Positions 26,374 to 34,741 of a DNA stretch of 64,000 bases are shown in pieces (the first letter of the stretch is position 1; every line of letters begins with the position of its first letter). The notes beneath the pieces were generated by a model. That model saw nothing but the letters and a program-made list of their open reading frames with translations. It was not told where the DNA came from and did no database searches. Source of the stretch: Endosaccharibacter trunci (GTDB lineage Bacteria > Pseudomonadota > Alphaproteobacteria > Acetobacterales > Acetobacteraceae); the NCBI GenBank assembly GCA_024515975.1, contig JAMSKV010000005.1, positions 170,934-234,933 on the forward strand. The letters are read 5' to 3'. A program made the translations under genes and the position numbers.

Positions 26374-27611
26374 GATGCGGCCGCCAGGGAATTTGCCAGG
26401 GTGGCTGCCGGGGCAGCATCCGCGCCCTGCGGACGCACGCGCTCCGCCGCACGGGCCAGGCGCGCCGCCGCCTCGCGGCAATCGGCGTCGGTCACCACGA
26501 GAGGCGGGATGATGCGCAGAACGTCGTCGCCGGCGCCCACCACCAGCAGCCCCTCGGCCAGGGATGCCGCCTGCATCTCGGCGACCGGCACGCGGCAGCG
26601 CAGACCCTGCATCAGGCCCGGGGCGGTCTCGTGCGCGCGGACGGACTCGAACACGTCCGGACGCGCCCGCACCAGGGCGTCCAGCTCGCGCTTCAGCAGC
26701 GCGCCGCGTGTCTGGACGCCCTCAAGGAATCCGTCCGACAGCAGTACGTCGAGCACCGCGTTGCCGGCGGCGCAAGCCAGCGGATTGCCGCCGAAGGTGG
26801 TGCCGTGCGAACCGGCGGTGAGGTGCTGGGCCACCGCTTCCGTGGCCAGGATCGCGCCCAGGGGGAACCCGCCGCCGATGCCCTTGGCCGTGCTGACCAC
26901 GTCCGGACGCACATCCGCCCATTGATGCGCGAACAGCTTGCCGGTGCGGCCCATGCCGCTCTGCACCTCGTCGAAGCCGAGCAGCAGCCCGAACTCGTCG
27001 CAGGCGGCGCGCAGTTCGCGCAGGAAGCGGATCGTCGCCGCGTTCACGCCGCTCTCGCCCTGGATCGGCTCGATCATGATGCCGGCCGTCCGCGGGCCGA
27101 TCGCGTCGCGCACCGCGTTCAGGTTGTTCAGCGGCACGTGCCGGAAGCCGGAAACGGGCTCGCCGAAGCCGGACAGGTATTTCACGTTGCCGGTGGCCGA
27201 CAGCATGGCCAGGGTCCGGCCATGGAAGGCGCCGTCGAAGCAGATGATCTCGGTGCGCTCGCCGTGTCCGGTGGACGCTTGCGCGCGGCGGATCATCTTC
27301 ACCATGCCTTCGTTGGCTTCGGCGCCCGAATTGCAGAAGAACACGCTGTCGGCGAAGCTGTTCTCCACCAGGCGCGCGGCCAGACGCTCGGCCTGCGGCA
27401 CCCGATACAGGTTGGAGACGTGCATCACCCGCGCCGCCTGCTCGGCGATCGCCGCCACGAGATGCGGATGGCCGTGCCCGAGCGAAGAGGTCGCGATGCC
27501 GGCGCCGAAATCCAGGAATCGTCGCCCGTCCGCCGTGTACAGCCAGGCGCCTTCGCCCCGCTCGAAAGCGAGGTCGGCACGGTTGTAGGTCGGCATCAGC
27601 GGAGCGATCAT
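26370..27611 (-). CDS. argD: Acetylornithine/succinyldiaminopimelate aminotransferase
   Basis: A 413-residue class III PLP aminotransferase of arginine (and possibly lysine) biosynthesis. Visible are [11 protein letters not shown] near 100, the [14 protein letters not shown] block near 230 and the PLP Lys in [14 protein letters not shown]. The start [20 protein letters not shown] at 27611 is the standard N-terminus; the open frame reaches 28529 with sequence unlike the family. First gene of the argD-argF operon and divergent from recX. Confidence 0.95.
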
Positions 27612-27774
27612 CTCGACTACTTTCTCCTCGCGCGGTTCGCCGCCGCGAGGCTCCGGGGTGTTGAGGGTTGAAGCAAACGACGAGAGTGCCGGTGGCCGTC
27701 GCCGCAAGTCAAACCGCGAATGCGAGGCCCAGCCCCGCATTCGGCCCGGTTCCGCTTGTTCGGGGCGGGTCGCG

Positions 27775-28578
27775 ATGAGCGGACCGGTTCGGCGAGAGCC
27801 CGGCCGGGCCGGGGAGGGGACCGCACGCAGGCCGGGCGCACGCGCCGCCGGGGAACATTCCGACCGGGAAAGCGGCTGGGACGCGACGGGTGCCGCGCCG
27901 CTTCCTGTTTCGCCGATCGCGCCGAATTCTGAGTCCGATGACGCAGCCGCCGCGAAACGGGCCCCCGGCCGGGCGCGGCCACGCAGCGGCGAACCGGTCG
28001 ATCCCGGCCCGGTGCCGACGGCCGGGCGTCTGCGCGAGGCGGCCCTGGCGCATCTGGCCCGGTTCGCCGCGACCGAGGCCGGCCTGGTGCGGGTTCTGGA
28101 CCGGAAGATCGCCCGCTGGAGCCGCCAGGCCGGGGACGCGGGGCGTCCCTCCGACGAGATCGCCGCCGCCGTGCGCGAAGCGAGGGAGGCGGTTCGGGCC
28201 GTTGCCGCGTCTCTGGCCGGCGCCAGGGTGGTGGACGATGCTGCCTTCGCCGAATCCCGGGCCCGTTCGCTCAGCCGCGGCGGGCGCTCCCGGCGCGCGA
28301 TCGGCGCGCATCTGGCCGGGCGCGGCGTGGCGCCGGAGCTGATCGAGACCGCACTGGAGGAAGCGGCCGGCAGCGATCTGCGCTCGGCCGTGCTGCAGGC
28401 CAGACGGCGGCGTATCGGTCCGTTCGGCGATCCGGCCGCGCTGGACGATCCCGCCGCGTGGAACAAGGCTCTCGCCGCCCTGGCCCGCGCCGGCTTCGAC
28501 CGCGACACCGCCGAGCGCGCCTTGCGCATGGATCCGCAGGAGGCCGAAGCTTTCGCGCTGGCGCGGCACGCCCTGTAG
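27775..28578 (+). CDS. recX: RecX-family regulatory protein with long N-terminal extension
   Basis: A RecX-type inhibitor of RecA filaments. The helical repeats of the family are visible from about position 28020: [19 protein letters not shown], then [21 protein letters not shown] and a last unit [18 protein letters not shown]. The core (about 185 residues) matches RecX, but the ATG at 27775 leaves about 85 residues of Arg/Pro/Gly-rich sequence before it. A GTG near 28008 would trim this, and an upstream ATG at 27658 would lengthen it. The start is therefore uncertain. It is divergent from argD and not next to recA here. Confidence 0.82.
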   Translation: MSGPVRREPGRAGEGTARRPGARAAGEHSDRESGWDATGAAPLPVSPIAPNSESDDAAAAKRAPGRARPRSGEPVDPGPVPTAGRLREAALAHLARFAATEAGLVRVLDRKIARWSRQAGDAGRPSDEIAAAVREAREAVRAVAASLAGARVVDDAAFAESRARSLSRGGRSRRAIGAHLAGRGVAPELIETALEEAAGSDLRSAVLQARRRRIGPFGDPAALDDPAAWNKALAALARAGFDRDTAERALRMDPQEAEAFALARHAL

Positions 28579-28736
28579 CGGTTTCACCTGTTCCCGCCGC
28601 TTCGGCGAAGGCGTTGAAGAGCACGCGGTTTGCAGCGCGGACCCCGGCGAGGCTTGCAAGCCGGCGCGGACGGTTCCATGTCGTCAGCCGAGATGCGTCC
28701 GGCGATGGCCGGTGCACCAAACGGAACGAGGGCGTC

Positions 28737-29039
28737 ATGGGTAGCTTGAGCATCTGGCACTGGTTGATCGTCCTGGCGGTCGTCCTCGTGCTGTTCGGCG
28801 GCGGCTCCAAGATCAGCGGGCTGATGGGCGACTTCGCCAAGGGCATCAAGTCGTTCAAGCGCAACATGGCCGATGACGAATCCATGGAGCACGGCCAGCC
28901 GAACCAGCCGCCCGCGCCGCCCCCGCTTGTCGGTCAGCATCAGGCCGCGCAGCCCGGCGCCTACCAGCCCCCGCCGCAGAACTATGCCGCGCCCGGCGCC
29001 GCCTATCCGCAGCAGCCGCCGGCCAACCCGCATCCCTGA
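28737..29039 (+). CDS. tatA: Twin-arginine translocase subunit TatA
   Basis: A 100-residue pore-forming subunit of the Tat export system, which moves folded proteins across the inner membrane. The N-terminal helix ([17 protein letters not shown], about residues 7-23) and the following amphipathic [12 protein letters not shown] are the TatA hallmark. The C-terminal 50 residues are Pro/Gln/Ala/Tyr-rich and disordered. The ATG at 28737 has a GAGG ribosome site nearby. tatB and tatC are not in the window on either side, so the Tat genes are split here. Confidence 0.93.
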   Translation: MGSLSIWHWLIVLAVVLVLFGGGSKISGLMGDFAKGIKSFKRNMADDESMEHGQPNQPPAPPPLVGQHQAAQPGAYQPPPQNYAAPGAAYPQQPPANPHP

Positions 29040-29086
29040 AGACTGGGCCCGCGGGGGCCGTGTCGCAGCGTTCCGGCGTCTGGCGT

Positions 29087-29121
29087 ATCCCGGTGGCGTG
29101 CCGGGATGCCTTTTCCTTTTT
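29087..29121 (+). terminator. Terminator after tatA
   Basis: Stem ATCCCGG (29087-29093) and CCGGGAT (29101-29107), partly extended outward, followed by TTTTCCTTTTT (29111-29121). It lies between tatA and mtnD. Confidence 0.7.
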
Positions 29122-29156
29122 CGACCCGTACCGTTCCCGCCGCGAAAGGAGCGATC

Positions 29157-29708
29157 ATGAGCCTTCTCACCGTCTATAACGACGATGCCCCGGGCGTCGC
29201 CGTGATCAGCACCGAGGACGGCGCGGACATCGCCCGCATCCTGGCCGGGATCGGCGTGCGGTTCGAGCGCTGGAACTCGCCGGTGGTTCTCGCCGACGAT
29301 GCCGATTCCGAGACCGTCCTGGCCGCCTACCGCCCGTTTCTCGACAAGCTCATGGGCGAGAGCGGTGCCGGCAGCGCGGACGTGATCCGCATCGGCGCGC
29401 AGACGCCGAACAAGGAAGCGCTGCGGGCCAAGTTCCTGAGCGAACACACCCATAGCGAGGACGAGGTGCGCTTCTTCGTGCGTGGCGCCGGCTCGTTCAT
29501 CCTGCATGTCGACGGCAAGATCTACGACGCGCATTGCGTGCAGGGCGACCTGATCTCCGTGCCCACCGGCATCCGGCACTGGTTCGATGCCGGCGAGGCC
29601 CCCGAGGTCACGGCGCTGCGCGTCTTCACCGACACCACGGGCTGGATCGCCAACTACACGGGCGACGATGTGGCCGAGCGTTTCCCGGCCCGGTTCGCCG
29701 CCAGATGA
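29157..29708 (+). CDS. mtnD: Acireductone dioxygenase
   Basis: A 183-residue cupin of the methionine salvage pathway, which cleaves acireductone to the methionine precursor ketomethylthiobutyrate (Fe form) or other products (Ni form). The metal ligands are His97 and His99 with Glu103 in HTHSEDE, and His141 in GIRHWFD. GAAAGGAG lies just before the ATG. It overlaps mtnC by four bases. Only mtnD and mtnC of the pathway are in the window, so the other steps must be encoded elsewhere. Confidence 0.95.
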   Translation: MSLLTVYNDDAPGVAVISTEDGADIARILAGIGVRFERWNSPVVLADDADSETVLAAYRPFLDKLMGESGAGSADVIRIGAQTPNKEALRAKFLSEHTHSEDEVRFFVRGAGSFILHVDGKIYDAHCVQGDLISVPTGIRHWFDAGEAPEVTALRVFTDTTGWIANYTGDDVAERFPARFAAR

Positions 29709-30445
29709 GCGCGATCCGCGCCGTTCTGACCGATATCGAGGGCACCACCACGCCGATCGCCTTCGTGCATCGCGTCCTGTTTCCTTATGCCCGCCAGGCT
29801 CTGCCCTCCCTGGTCGGACGGCGCGCCGACGAGAAGCCGGTGGCCGACGCGCTGGCCGAAGTGCGTCGGCTGGCGCCGGATGCCGATCCGCTCACCCGAC
29901 TGCTGGGGTGGATGGACGAGGACGCCAAGATCGGTCCGCTGAAGACGCTGCAGGGGCTCGTCTGGCGCGATGGCTACGAGGCGGGTCTGCTCAAGGCGGA
30001 GATCTATCCCGACGTGTCGCCGGCGCTGCGCTCCTGGACGGAAGCCGGCCTGCGCATCGCGGTCTATTCGTCCGGCTCGGTGGAAGCGCAGCACCTGATC
30101 TTCCGCAACGGCCCGGACGGGGATCTCACCGCGCTGTTCGACGGCTTCTTCGATACCGGGGTCGGCGCCAAGCGCGATACCAACTCCTACCGCACCATCG
30201 CCGGGCGGCTCGGCCTGCCGCCGGACGAGATCCTGTTCCTGTCCGATGTCGAGGCCGAACTCGATGCGGCGGCGGAGGCGGGTCTGCGATGCTGCCAGCT
30301 CGTCCGGCCCGAGGACGGCACCGTGGCCTCGTCGCGCCATCCGGTCGCGCCGGATTTCGCGGCCGTCGCCGCGCGTTTCGGTCTGCCCGCCGCGTCTTCC
30401 GTCACCCCCGCCGCCGTCCCGTCCGCCGCCCCGACCGCCGCATGA
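29705..30445 (+). CDS. mtnC: Enolase-phosphatase E1
   Basis: A 246-residue HAD enzyme that enolises and dephosphorylates the diketo intermediate to acireductone, the step before MtnD. Motif I is TDIEGTTTPIAFVH with Asp10 and Glu12, and the Ser of YSSGSV, the Lys of GAKRDTNSY and LSDVEAELD serve the later HAD motifs. The C-terminal 30 residues are Ala/Pro-rich. The start at 29705 overlaps the mtnD stop (ATGA), and its own stop overlaps the ribF start. Confidence 0.94.
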   Translation: MSAIRAVLTDIEGTTTPIAFVHRVLFPYARQALPSLVGRRADEKPVADALAEVRRLAPDADPLTRLLGWMDEDAKIGPLKTLQGLVWRDGYEAGLLKAEIYPDVSPALRSWTEAGLRIAVYSSGSVEAQHLIFRNGPDGDLTALFDGFFDTGVGAKRDTNSYRTIAGRLGLPPDEILFLSDVEAELDAAAEAGLRCCQLVRPEDGTVASSRHPVAPDFAAVAARFGLPAASSVTPAAVPSAAPTAA

Positions 30446-31380
30446 CCATGCTGCACCGGAACTGGCGCGACGTGCCGCAGGAGGCGCGCGGCGCGATCCT
30501 GGCCCTCGGCAATTTCGACGGCGTCCATCTGGGCCATGTTCATCTGCTGCGTGCCCTGCATGCGGCGCGCCCGGACCGGCCGCTCGGCGTGCTCACCTTC
30601 GAGCCGCACCCGCGCGAGCTGTTCCGTCCCGAGGATCCGCCCTTCCGGCTCAGCCTCTCCGCCGAACGCTTCGACGCGCTGCGCCGTCATGGCGTCGCGC
30701 ATGTGTTCGAGGTGCCGTTCGATCGCGACTTTTCGCTGCTCTCGCCGGAGCAGTTCGTGGAAGAGGTGCTGCATCGCGGCCTCGGCGCGGTGCATCTCGC
30801 CTGCGGTGCCGATTTCGCCTACGGCCATCGTCGCGGCGGCAATGTGGCCACCCTGGCCGTCCAGGCCGAGCGCCTGGGCATCGGCCTGACCGTGGTGCCG
30901 GCTCTGGCCGATGCGGGCGGCCCGTTCTCGTCGTCGCGTATCCGGCGCGCGCTTCTGGACGGCTATCCCGAACGCGCGACCGAGGAGCTGGGCCGCCCCT
31001 GGGCGGTGCGCGGCGTCGTCGCGCATGGCGACAAGCGCGGCCGTCTGCTCGGCTTCCCCACCGCCAATCTGGCGCTGGGGCGTCATCTGGAGCCGGCGCG
31101 GGGCGTCTATGCCGCCACCGTCCGGCTGCCGGACGGCACCGCCCGGCACGGCGTCGCCAATATCGGCCGGCGTCCCACCGTGGCCGACACGCCGGAAAGC
31201 CGGCTCGAGGTCAATCTGTTCGATTTCGACGGCGATCTCTATGGCCAGGAACTCTGCGTCTCCCTGCATACGCTGCTGCGGGCGGAGAAGCGGTTCGACG
31301 GGCTCGACGCGCTGAAGGCGCAGATCGCCGCCGACGCCGCCTGGGCGCGGGACTACCTCCAGCGGCACAAGCCGCTCTGA
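30442..31380 (+). CDS. ribF: Bifunctional riboflavin kinase/FAD synthetase
   Basis: A 312-residue enzyme that phosphorylates riboflavin to FMN and adenylylates FMN to FAD. The N-terminal adenylyltransferase half has GNFDGVHLGHVHLL and SSSRIRRALLDG; the C-terminal kinase half has GRLLGFPTANL and GVYAATVRLPDG, then NIGRRPTV. The length fits the family. It overlaps mtnC by 4 bases (ATGA at 30442). The gene usually precedes ileS and lspA in alphaproteobacteria, but here two glycan genes intervene. Confidence 0.95.
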   Translation: MTMLHRNWRDVPQEARGAILALGNFDGVHLGHVHLLRALHAARPDRPLGVLTFEPHPRELFRPEDPPFRLSLSAERFDALRRHGVAHVFEVPFDRDFSLLSPEQFVEEVLHRGLGAVHLACGADFAYGHRRGGNVATLAVQAERLGIGLTVVPALADAGGPFSSSRIRRALLDGYPERATEELGRPWAVRGVVAHGDKRGRLLGFPTANLALGRHLEPARGVYAATVRLPDGTARHGVANIGRRPTVADTPESRLEVNLFDFDGDLYGQELCVSLHTLLRAEKRFDGLDALKAQIAADAAWARDYLQRHKPL

Positions 31381-31382
31381 CC

Positions 31383-33431
31383 GTGCCGGCCGGATGGCGC
31401 CTCGACGCGCGCTTTCTCGAGGCCGCCCTGGCCGCCGGGCGGGACGCCGATCTGGTCACCATCGACGTGTTCGACACCGCGCTCACCCGGTCGCTGGACA
31501 GCCCGGCCGATCTGTTCGCCGAGGTCGAGCGCCGTCTGCGCGGGGAGATCGGCGCCGTCGCGGACGGTTTCGCGCCGGAGCGGGAGGCTGCGGAACGCGC
31601 GGCGCGGCTGAGCGCGCAGGCGCTGCACGGCGCGGAGGAGATCGACTACGAGGCCATTCTCGACCGTCTGCCCGGCCGGCTGTCGCCCTGGCGCGGCCTG
31701 ATCCGCCGGCTGGAGCTGGAAAGCGAGGCCGACGCGCTTCTGCCGGTGCCGGATCTGCTGGAGCTGACGCGCGCTCTGGCCGAAGCGGGCACGCGCTTCG
31801 CCTTCGTGTCCGACATGTATCTGCCGCGCCCCTTCATCGAGGCGCGGCTCGAAGCCGCCGGGTTTGGGCTCGGCGCGGGGGTGTTCGTCTCGTCCGAGAC
31901 GGGGGCCACCAAGGCCACCGGCCGGATCTGGCCCGTGCTGGCGCAGCGTTTTGCTGGCGCGCGCATCCTGCATATCGGCGACGACGCGCATGCCGATATC
32001 GACCGGCCGCGCGATTTCGGGATCGCGACGCTGCCCTATCTCCGCGCCCGCTCCTCGCGCCGCACCGCCCTGCCGCTCTCGCCCGCCTCCCTGCCGTTTT
32101 CCCGTGCCCGGCGCGCGCAGGTGCTGCTGTCGCGCGCCGATCCCGACCACGATCCGTCGGACGCGGCGTTCTGGCGCGAGCTCGGCGCGGTCTGGGGCGG
32201 GATCGTGCTGACCGGCTTCGTGCGCTGGCTCGAGCAACAGGTGGCGCGGCACCGGATCGAGCAGCTGCTGTTCTGCGCCCGCGACGGCTGGCTGATCCTC
32301 CAGGCCTGGCGGGACTCCGGCGCCGCCGCGCGCACCGGGATCGACGGGGTGTATTTCGAGGTGGCACGCCGGCCGCTCAATCTCGCCTGCGGCTATGTGC
32401 GTGGGGCGCCGGGGCGGCTCGACCAGGCCCTGCTCGGCTTTCTGGCCAGCAGCGACGGCACGCTGACGGTGCGGACCGCCTTGCGCCGCGCCGGTCTGGA
32501 CGCGATCCCGGCCTTGGTCGCCGACGCGAACGCGCAGTTCGGCGATCTGGACACGCGTCTGGTCTGGCCGGACGGGACCGGCCGGTTCGAGCATCTGCTC
32601 CAGGCCCATTCGAGCGAGGTGCACGCCGCGCTCGAACCGCATCATGCGGCGCTGATCGGCTATCTGCGTCAGTCCGGCGTTCTGGAGGGCGGGCGGTTCG
32701 GTCTGGTCGATCTGGGCTGGCACGCCACCATGCAGCGGTCGCTGCGCACCCTGCTGGACAGTGCCGGCGCGCGCTCCGAGCTGCACGGCTTCTATTACGG
32801 GCTCTGGCCCGCGGCCATCAACAACCGGGCCGGCGCCGGCCCCGCCGACAGCGCCTTCGCCTCGGATTTCGAGCCGCCGGAGGAGCGCCCGGAGCTGACC
32901 GACGCGGTGGAAGTCCTGGAAGAGCTGCACACGGCGCCGCATGGCACCGTGACCGGCTACGCGCAGGACGGCGACGGGCGCTGGCAGGCGGTGACGGCGG
33001 AGGATCCGGAGGGAAGCGCGCAGTTCGAGCGCGCCGCGAAGCCGTTCCAGGACGGCTGTCTCGCCACCGTGCGGACGCTGTTCGAGACCGGGCGGTGCGG
33101 CGCGCTGGCGCTGGAGGAGATCACCCCCGAGGTGGTGCGCGCCACCCTTGCGGCCGTCACGTTGTCGCCGGATGCGCGGGAGCTGCGCCTGCTGGGCGGG
33201 CTCGGCCATCATGCCACCTTCGACCATGACGGCTACAAGACCCTGGTGCCGAACGGGGTGCCGAGCGGCGCCGAGGCCCGCACCGCGGCGCTCCGGAGCT
33301 GCGGCTGGCGCATGGGCACGGTGCTGAGCTGGCTCGCGCGCGTGCCGCCGGAGGAGGCGCCCGAGCTGAAAGCCTGGGTGCGACACATGATGGGACATTA
33401 CGGCAAGCGCGTTCTCGGCCGGTTCGAATAG
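31383..33431 (+). CDS. HAD-like glycan-cluster protein
   Basis: A 682-residue cytoplasmic protein. The N-terminal HAD domain (about 1-230) has motif I TIDVFDTALTR, motif II FVSDMY, the Lys of GATKATGR and motif IV HIGDDAHADI. The rest (to 682) has a family-specific pattern with LFCARDGWLI and FGLVDLGWHATMQ, seen in proteins of polysaccharide gene clusters whose activity is undefined. The GTG at 31383 is two bases after the ribF stop, so no ribosome site is visible and coupling to ribF is likely. A GT2 glycosyltransferase follows. Confidence 0.8.
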   Translation: MPAGWRLDARFLEAALAAGRDADLVTIDVFDTALTRSLDSPADLFAEVERRLRGEIGAVADGFAPEREAAERAARLSAQALHGAEEIDYEAILDRLPGRLSPWRGLIRRLELESEADALLPVPDLLELTRALAEAGTRFAFVSDMYLPRPFIEARLEAAGFGLGAGVFVSSETGATKATGRIWPVLAQRFAGARILHIGDDAHADIDRPRDFGIATLPYLRARSSRRTALPLSPASLPFSRARRAQVLLSRADPDHDPSDAAFWRELGAVWGGIVLTGFVRWLEQQVARHRIEQLLFCARDGWLILQAWRDSGAAARTGIDGVYFEVARRPLNLACGYVRGAPGRLDQALLGFLASSDGTLTVRTALRRAGLDAIPALVADANAQFGDLDTRLVWPDGTGRFEHLLQAHSSEVHAALEPHHAALIGYLRQSGVLEGGRFGLVDLGWHATMQRSLRTLLDSAGARSELHGFYYGLWPAAINNRAGAGPADSAFASDFEPPEERPELTDAVEVLEELHTAPHGTVTGYAQDGDGRWQAVTAEDPEGSAQFERAAKPFQDGCLATVRTLFETGRCGALALEEITPEVVRATLAAVTLSPDARELRLLGGLGHHATFDHDGYKTLVPNGVPSGAEARTAALRSCGWRMGTVLSWLARVPPEEAPELKAWVRHMMGHYGKRVLGRFE

Positions 33432-33463
33432 CGTCTGGCCGGCCGGAACGCCTCGAGGATCGC

Positions 33464-34594
33464 ATGGCAGAGTCTTTTCCGAACCAGGCTTCCGCGCCGA
33501 CGGATGGCGACGGGCGTTCCGTCGCGATCCTGATGCGCACGCGCGACCGGCCGATCCTGCTGGCGCGCGCCTTCGCCAGCGTCCTGTCGCAGCGCTGGGA
33601 CGACTGGCACCTGTTCGTGGTCAACGATGGCGGCGACCCCGCTCCGGTGGACGGCCTGGCGGCACGGCATGCGACCGGGTTTCTCGGCCGGATCACCATC
33701 CTGCACCATGCTGCGCCGCTGGGGCGGCAGGCGGCGGCGAATGCGGCGCTGGCCCAGCTCCAGGTCCAGGCGCTGGGGACGGCGGAGCGGAGCGGCGGTT
33801 TCGCCCACGTCGCCCTGCATGACGACGACGATACCTGGCATCCGGATTTCCTGCGGTCGATGACGGAATGGCTGTCGCGGCCGGAGCACCATGCGTTCGC
33901 CGGTGTCCTCAGCCACTGGACGGTGGTGCGCGAGCAGCTCGATCGCGCCGAGGTGCGGGAGATCGGCCGTGCCCCTGCGGTCTTCGACATGAAGGTCCTG
34001 GCGCTCGACGCCATGCTTGGCCGGAACCGGGTGCCGAGCATCGCCTTCCTGTTCCGGAGCGAGGCGGTGCGTCGCGCGGGCCGGTTCGATCTGGCCCTGC
34101 CGGTGCTGGAGGACTGGGATTTCCTGCTCCGGCTGCTGGCGCTCGGCGATATCGGCGTGCTGCCGCGCCGGCTCGGCTTCTATCATCTGCGCGAGCCCGG
34201 CACGCTGGCGGCTTATGTGAACAGCGCCGACGACGACGCGTCCCCGCATGACGCGCAGTATGTGCGGTATCGCAACAACCAGCTCCGGGCGCTGCGGGAC
34301 GCCGATCCGGGCGCGCTGGCGGTGATCGGCACGCTCGGCAGCCGGGCCGAGGCCTATCACGAGCAGGCCGAGCTGCAGCATGGCAGGATCCTGGCCAATC
34401 TCGACCGTAACGGGCTGTGGGGCCATGCGCGGCACGAGGATCTCCAGCACCGCCTGGTCCGCGTCGAAGAAACGCTGGGGCGTCTGGAGGCCGCTCTGTC
34501 GGCGCTGGCGTCGCGGCCGCCGGAGCGGTCGCTGTTCGAGCGCGCTCTCCGGCGGGTGCTGGCGCGATGGCGACGCATCCGCGCCCGAGGCTGA
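33464..34594 (+). CDS. Family 2 glycosyltransferase
   Basis: A 376-residue GT-A enzyme. It opens with SVAILMRTRDRPILLARAFAS (nucleotide-sugar region) and has a run of Asp at 120-123 (HDDDDTW), the metal-binding DxD region, with VLEDWDFLLRLLALG as the conserved ED motif about residue 213. The last 60 residues form a helical Arg-rich tail. No membrane segment. It follows the HAD-like gene by 32 bases and together they stand between ribF and ileS. The sugar and acceptor are unknown. Confidence 0.85.
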   Translation: MAESFPNQASAPTDGDGRSVAILMRTRDRPILLARAFASVLSQRWDDWHLFVVNDGGDPAPVDGLAARHATGFLGRITILHHAAPLGRQAAANAALAQLQVQALGTAERSGGFAHVALHDDDDTWHPDFLRSMTEWLSRPEHHAFAGVLSHWTVVREQLDRAEVREIGRAPAVFDMKVLALDAMLGRNRVPSIAFLFRSEAVRRAGRFDLALPVLEDWDFLLRLLALGDIGVLPRRLGFYHLREPGTLAAYVNSADDDASPHDAQYVRYRNNQLRALRDADPGALAVIGTLGSRAEAYHEQAELQHGRILANLDRNGLWGHARHEDLQHRLVRVEETLGRLEAALSALASRPPERSLFERALRRVLARWRRIRARG

Positions 34595-34741
34595 GCGCGG
34601 ACGCGTCGGGTCACCGGCTCTGGATAGGGTCGATTGACCGCACGCGTCGCCGTTCCGCATAAGAACCGGCTTCAATTCCTTTTTGTCCGGGTTGCGGCGG
34701 CGTCACGGCCGCCCGGGACCCGCTTCGGCTCAGAGACCAGA

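Noticed and set aside
31353..33398. 681-residue minus-strand open frame
   Set aside because: Shadow of the HAD-like gene with no recognisable block.
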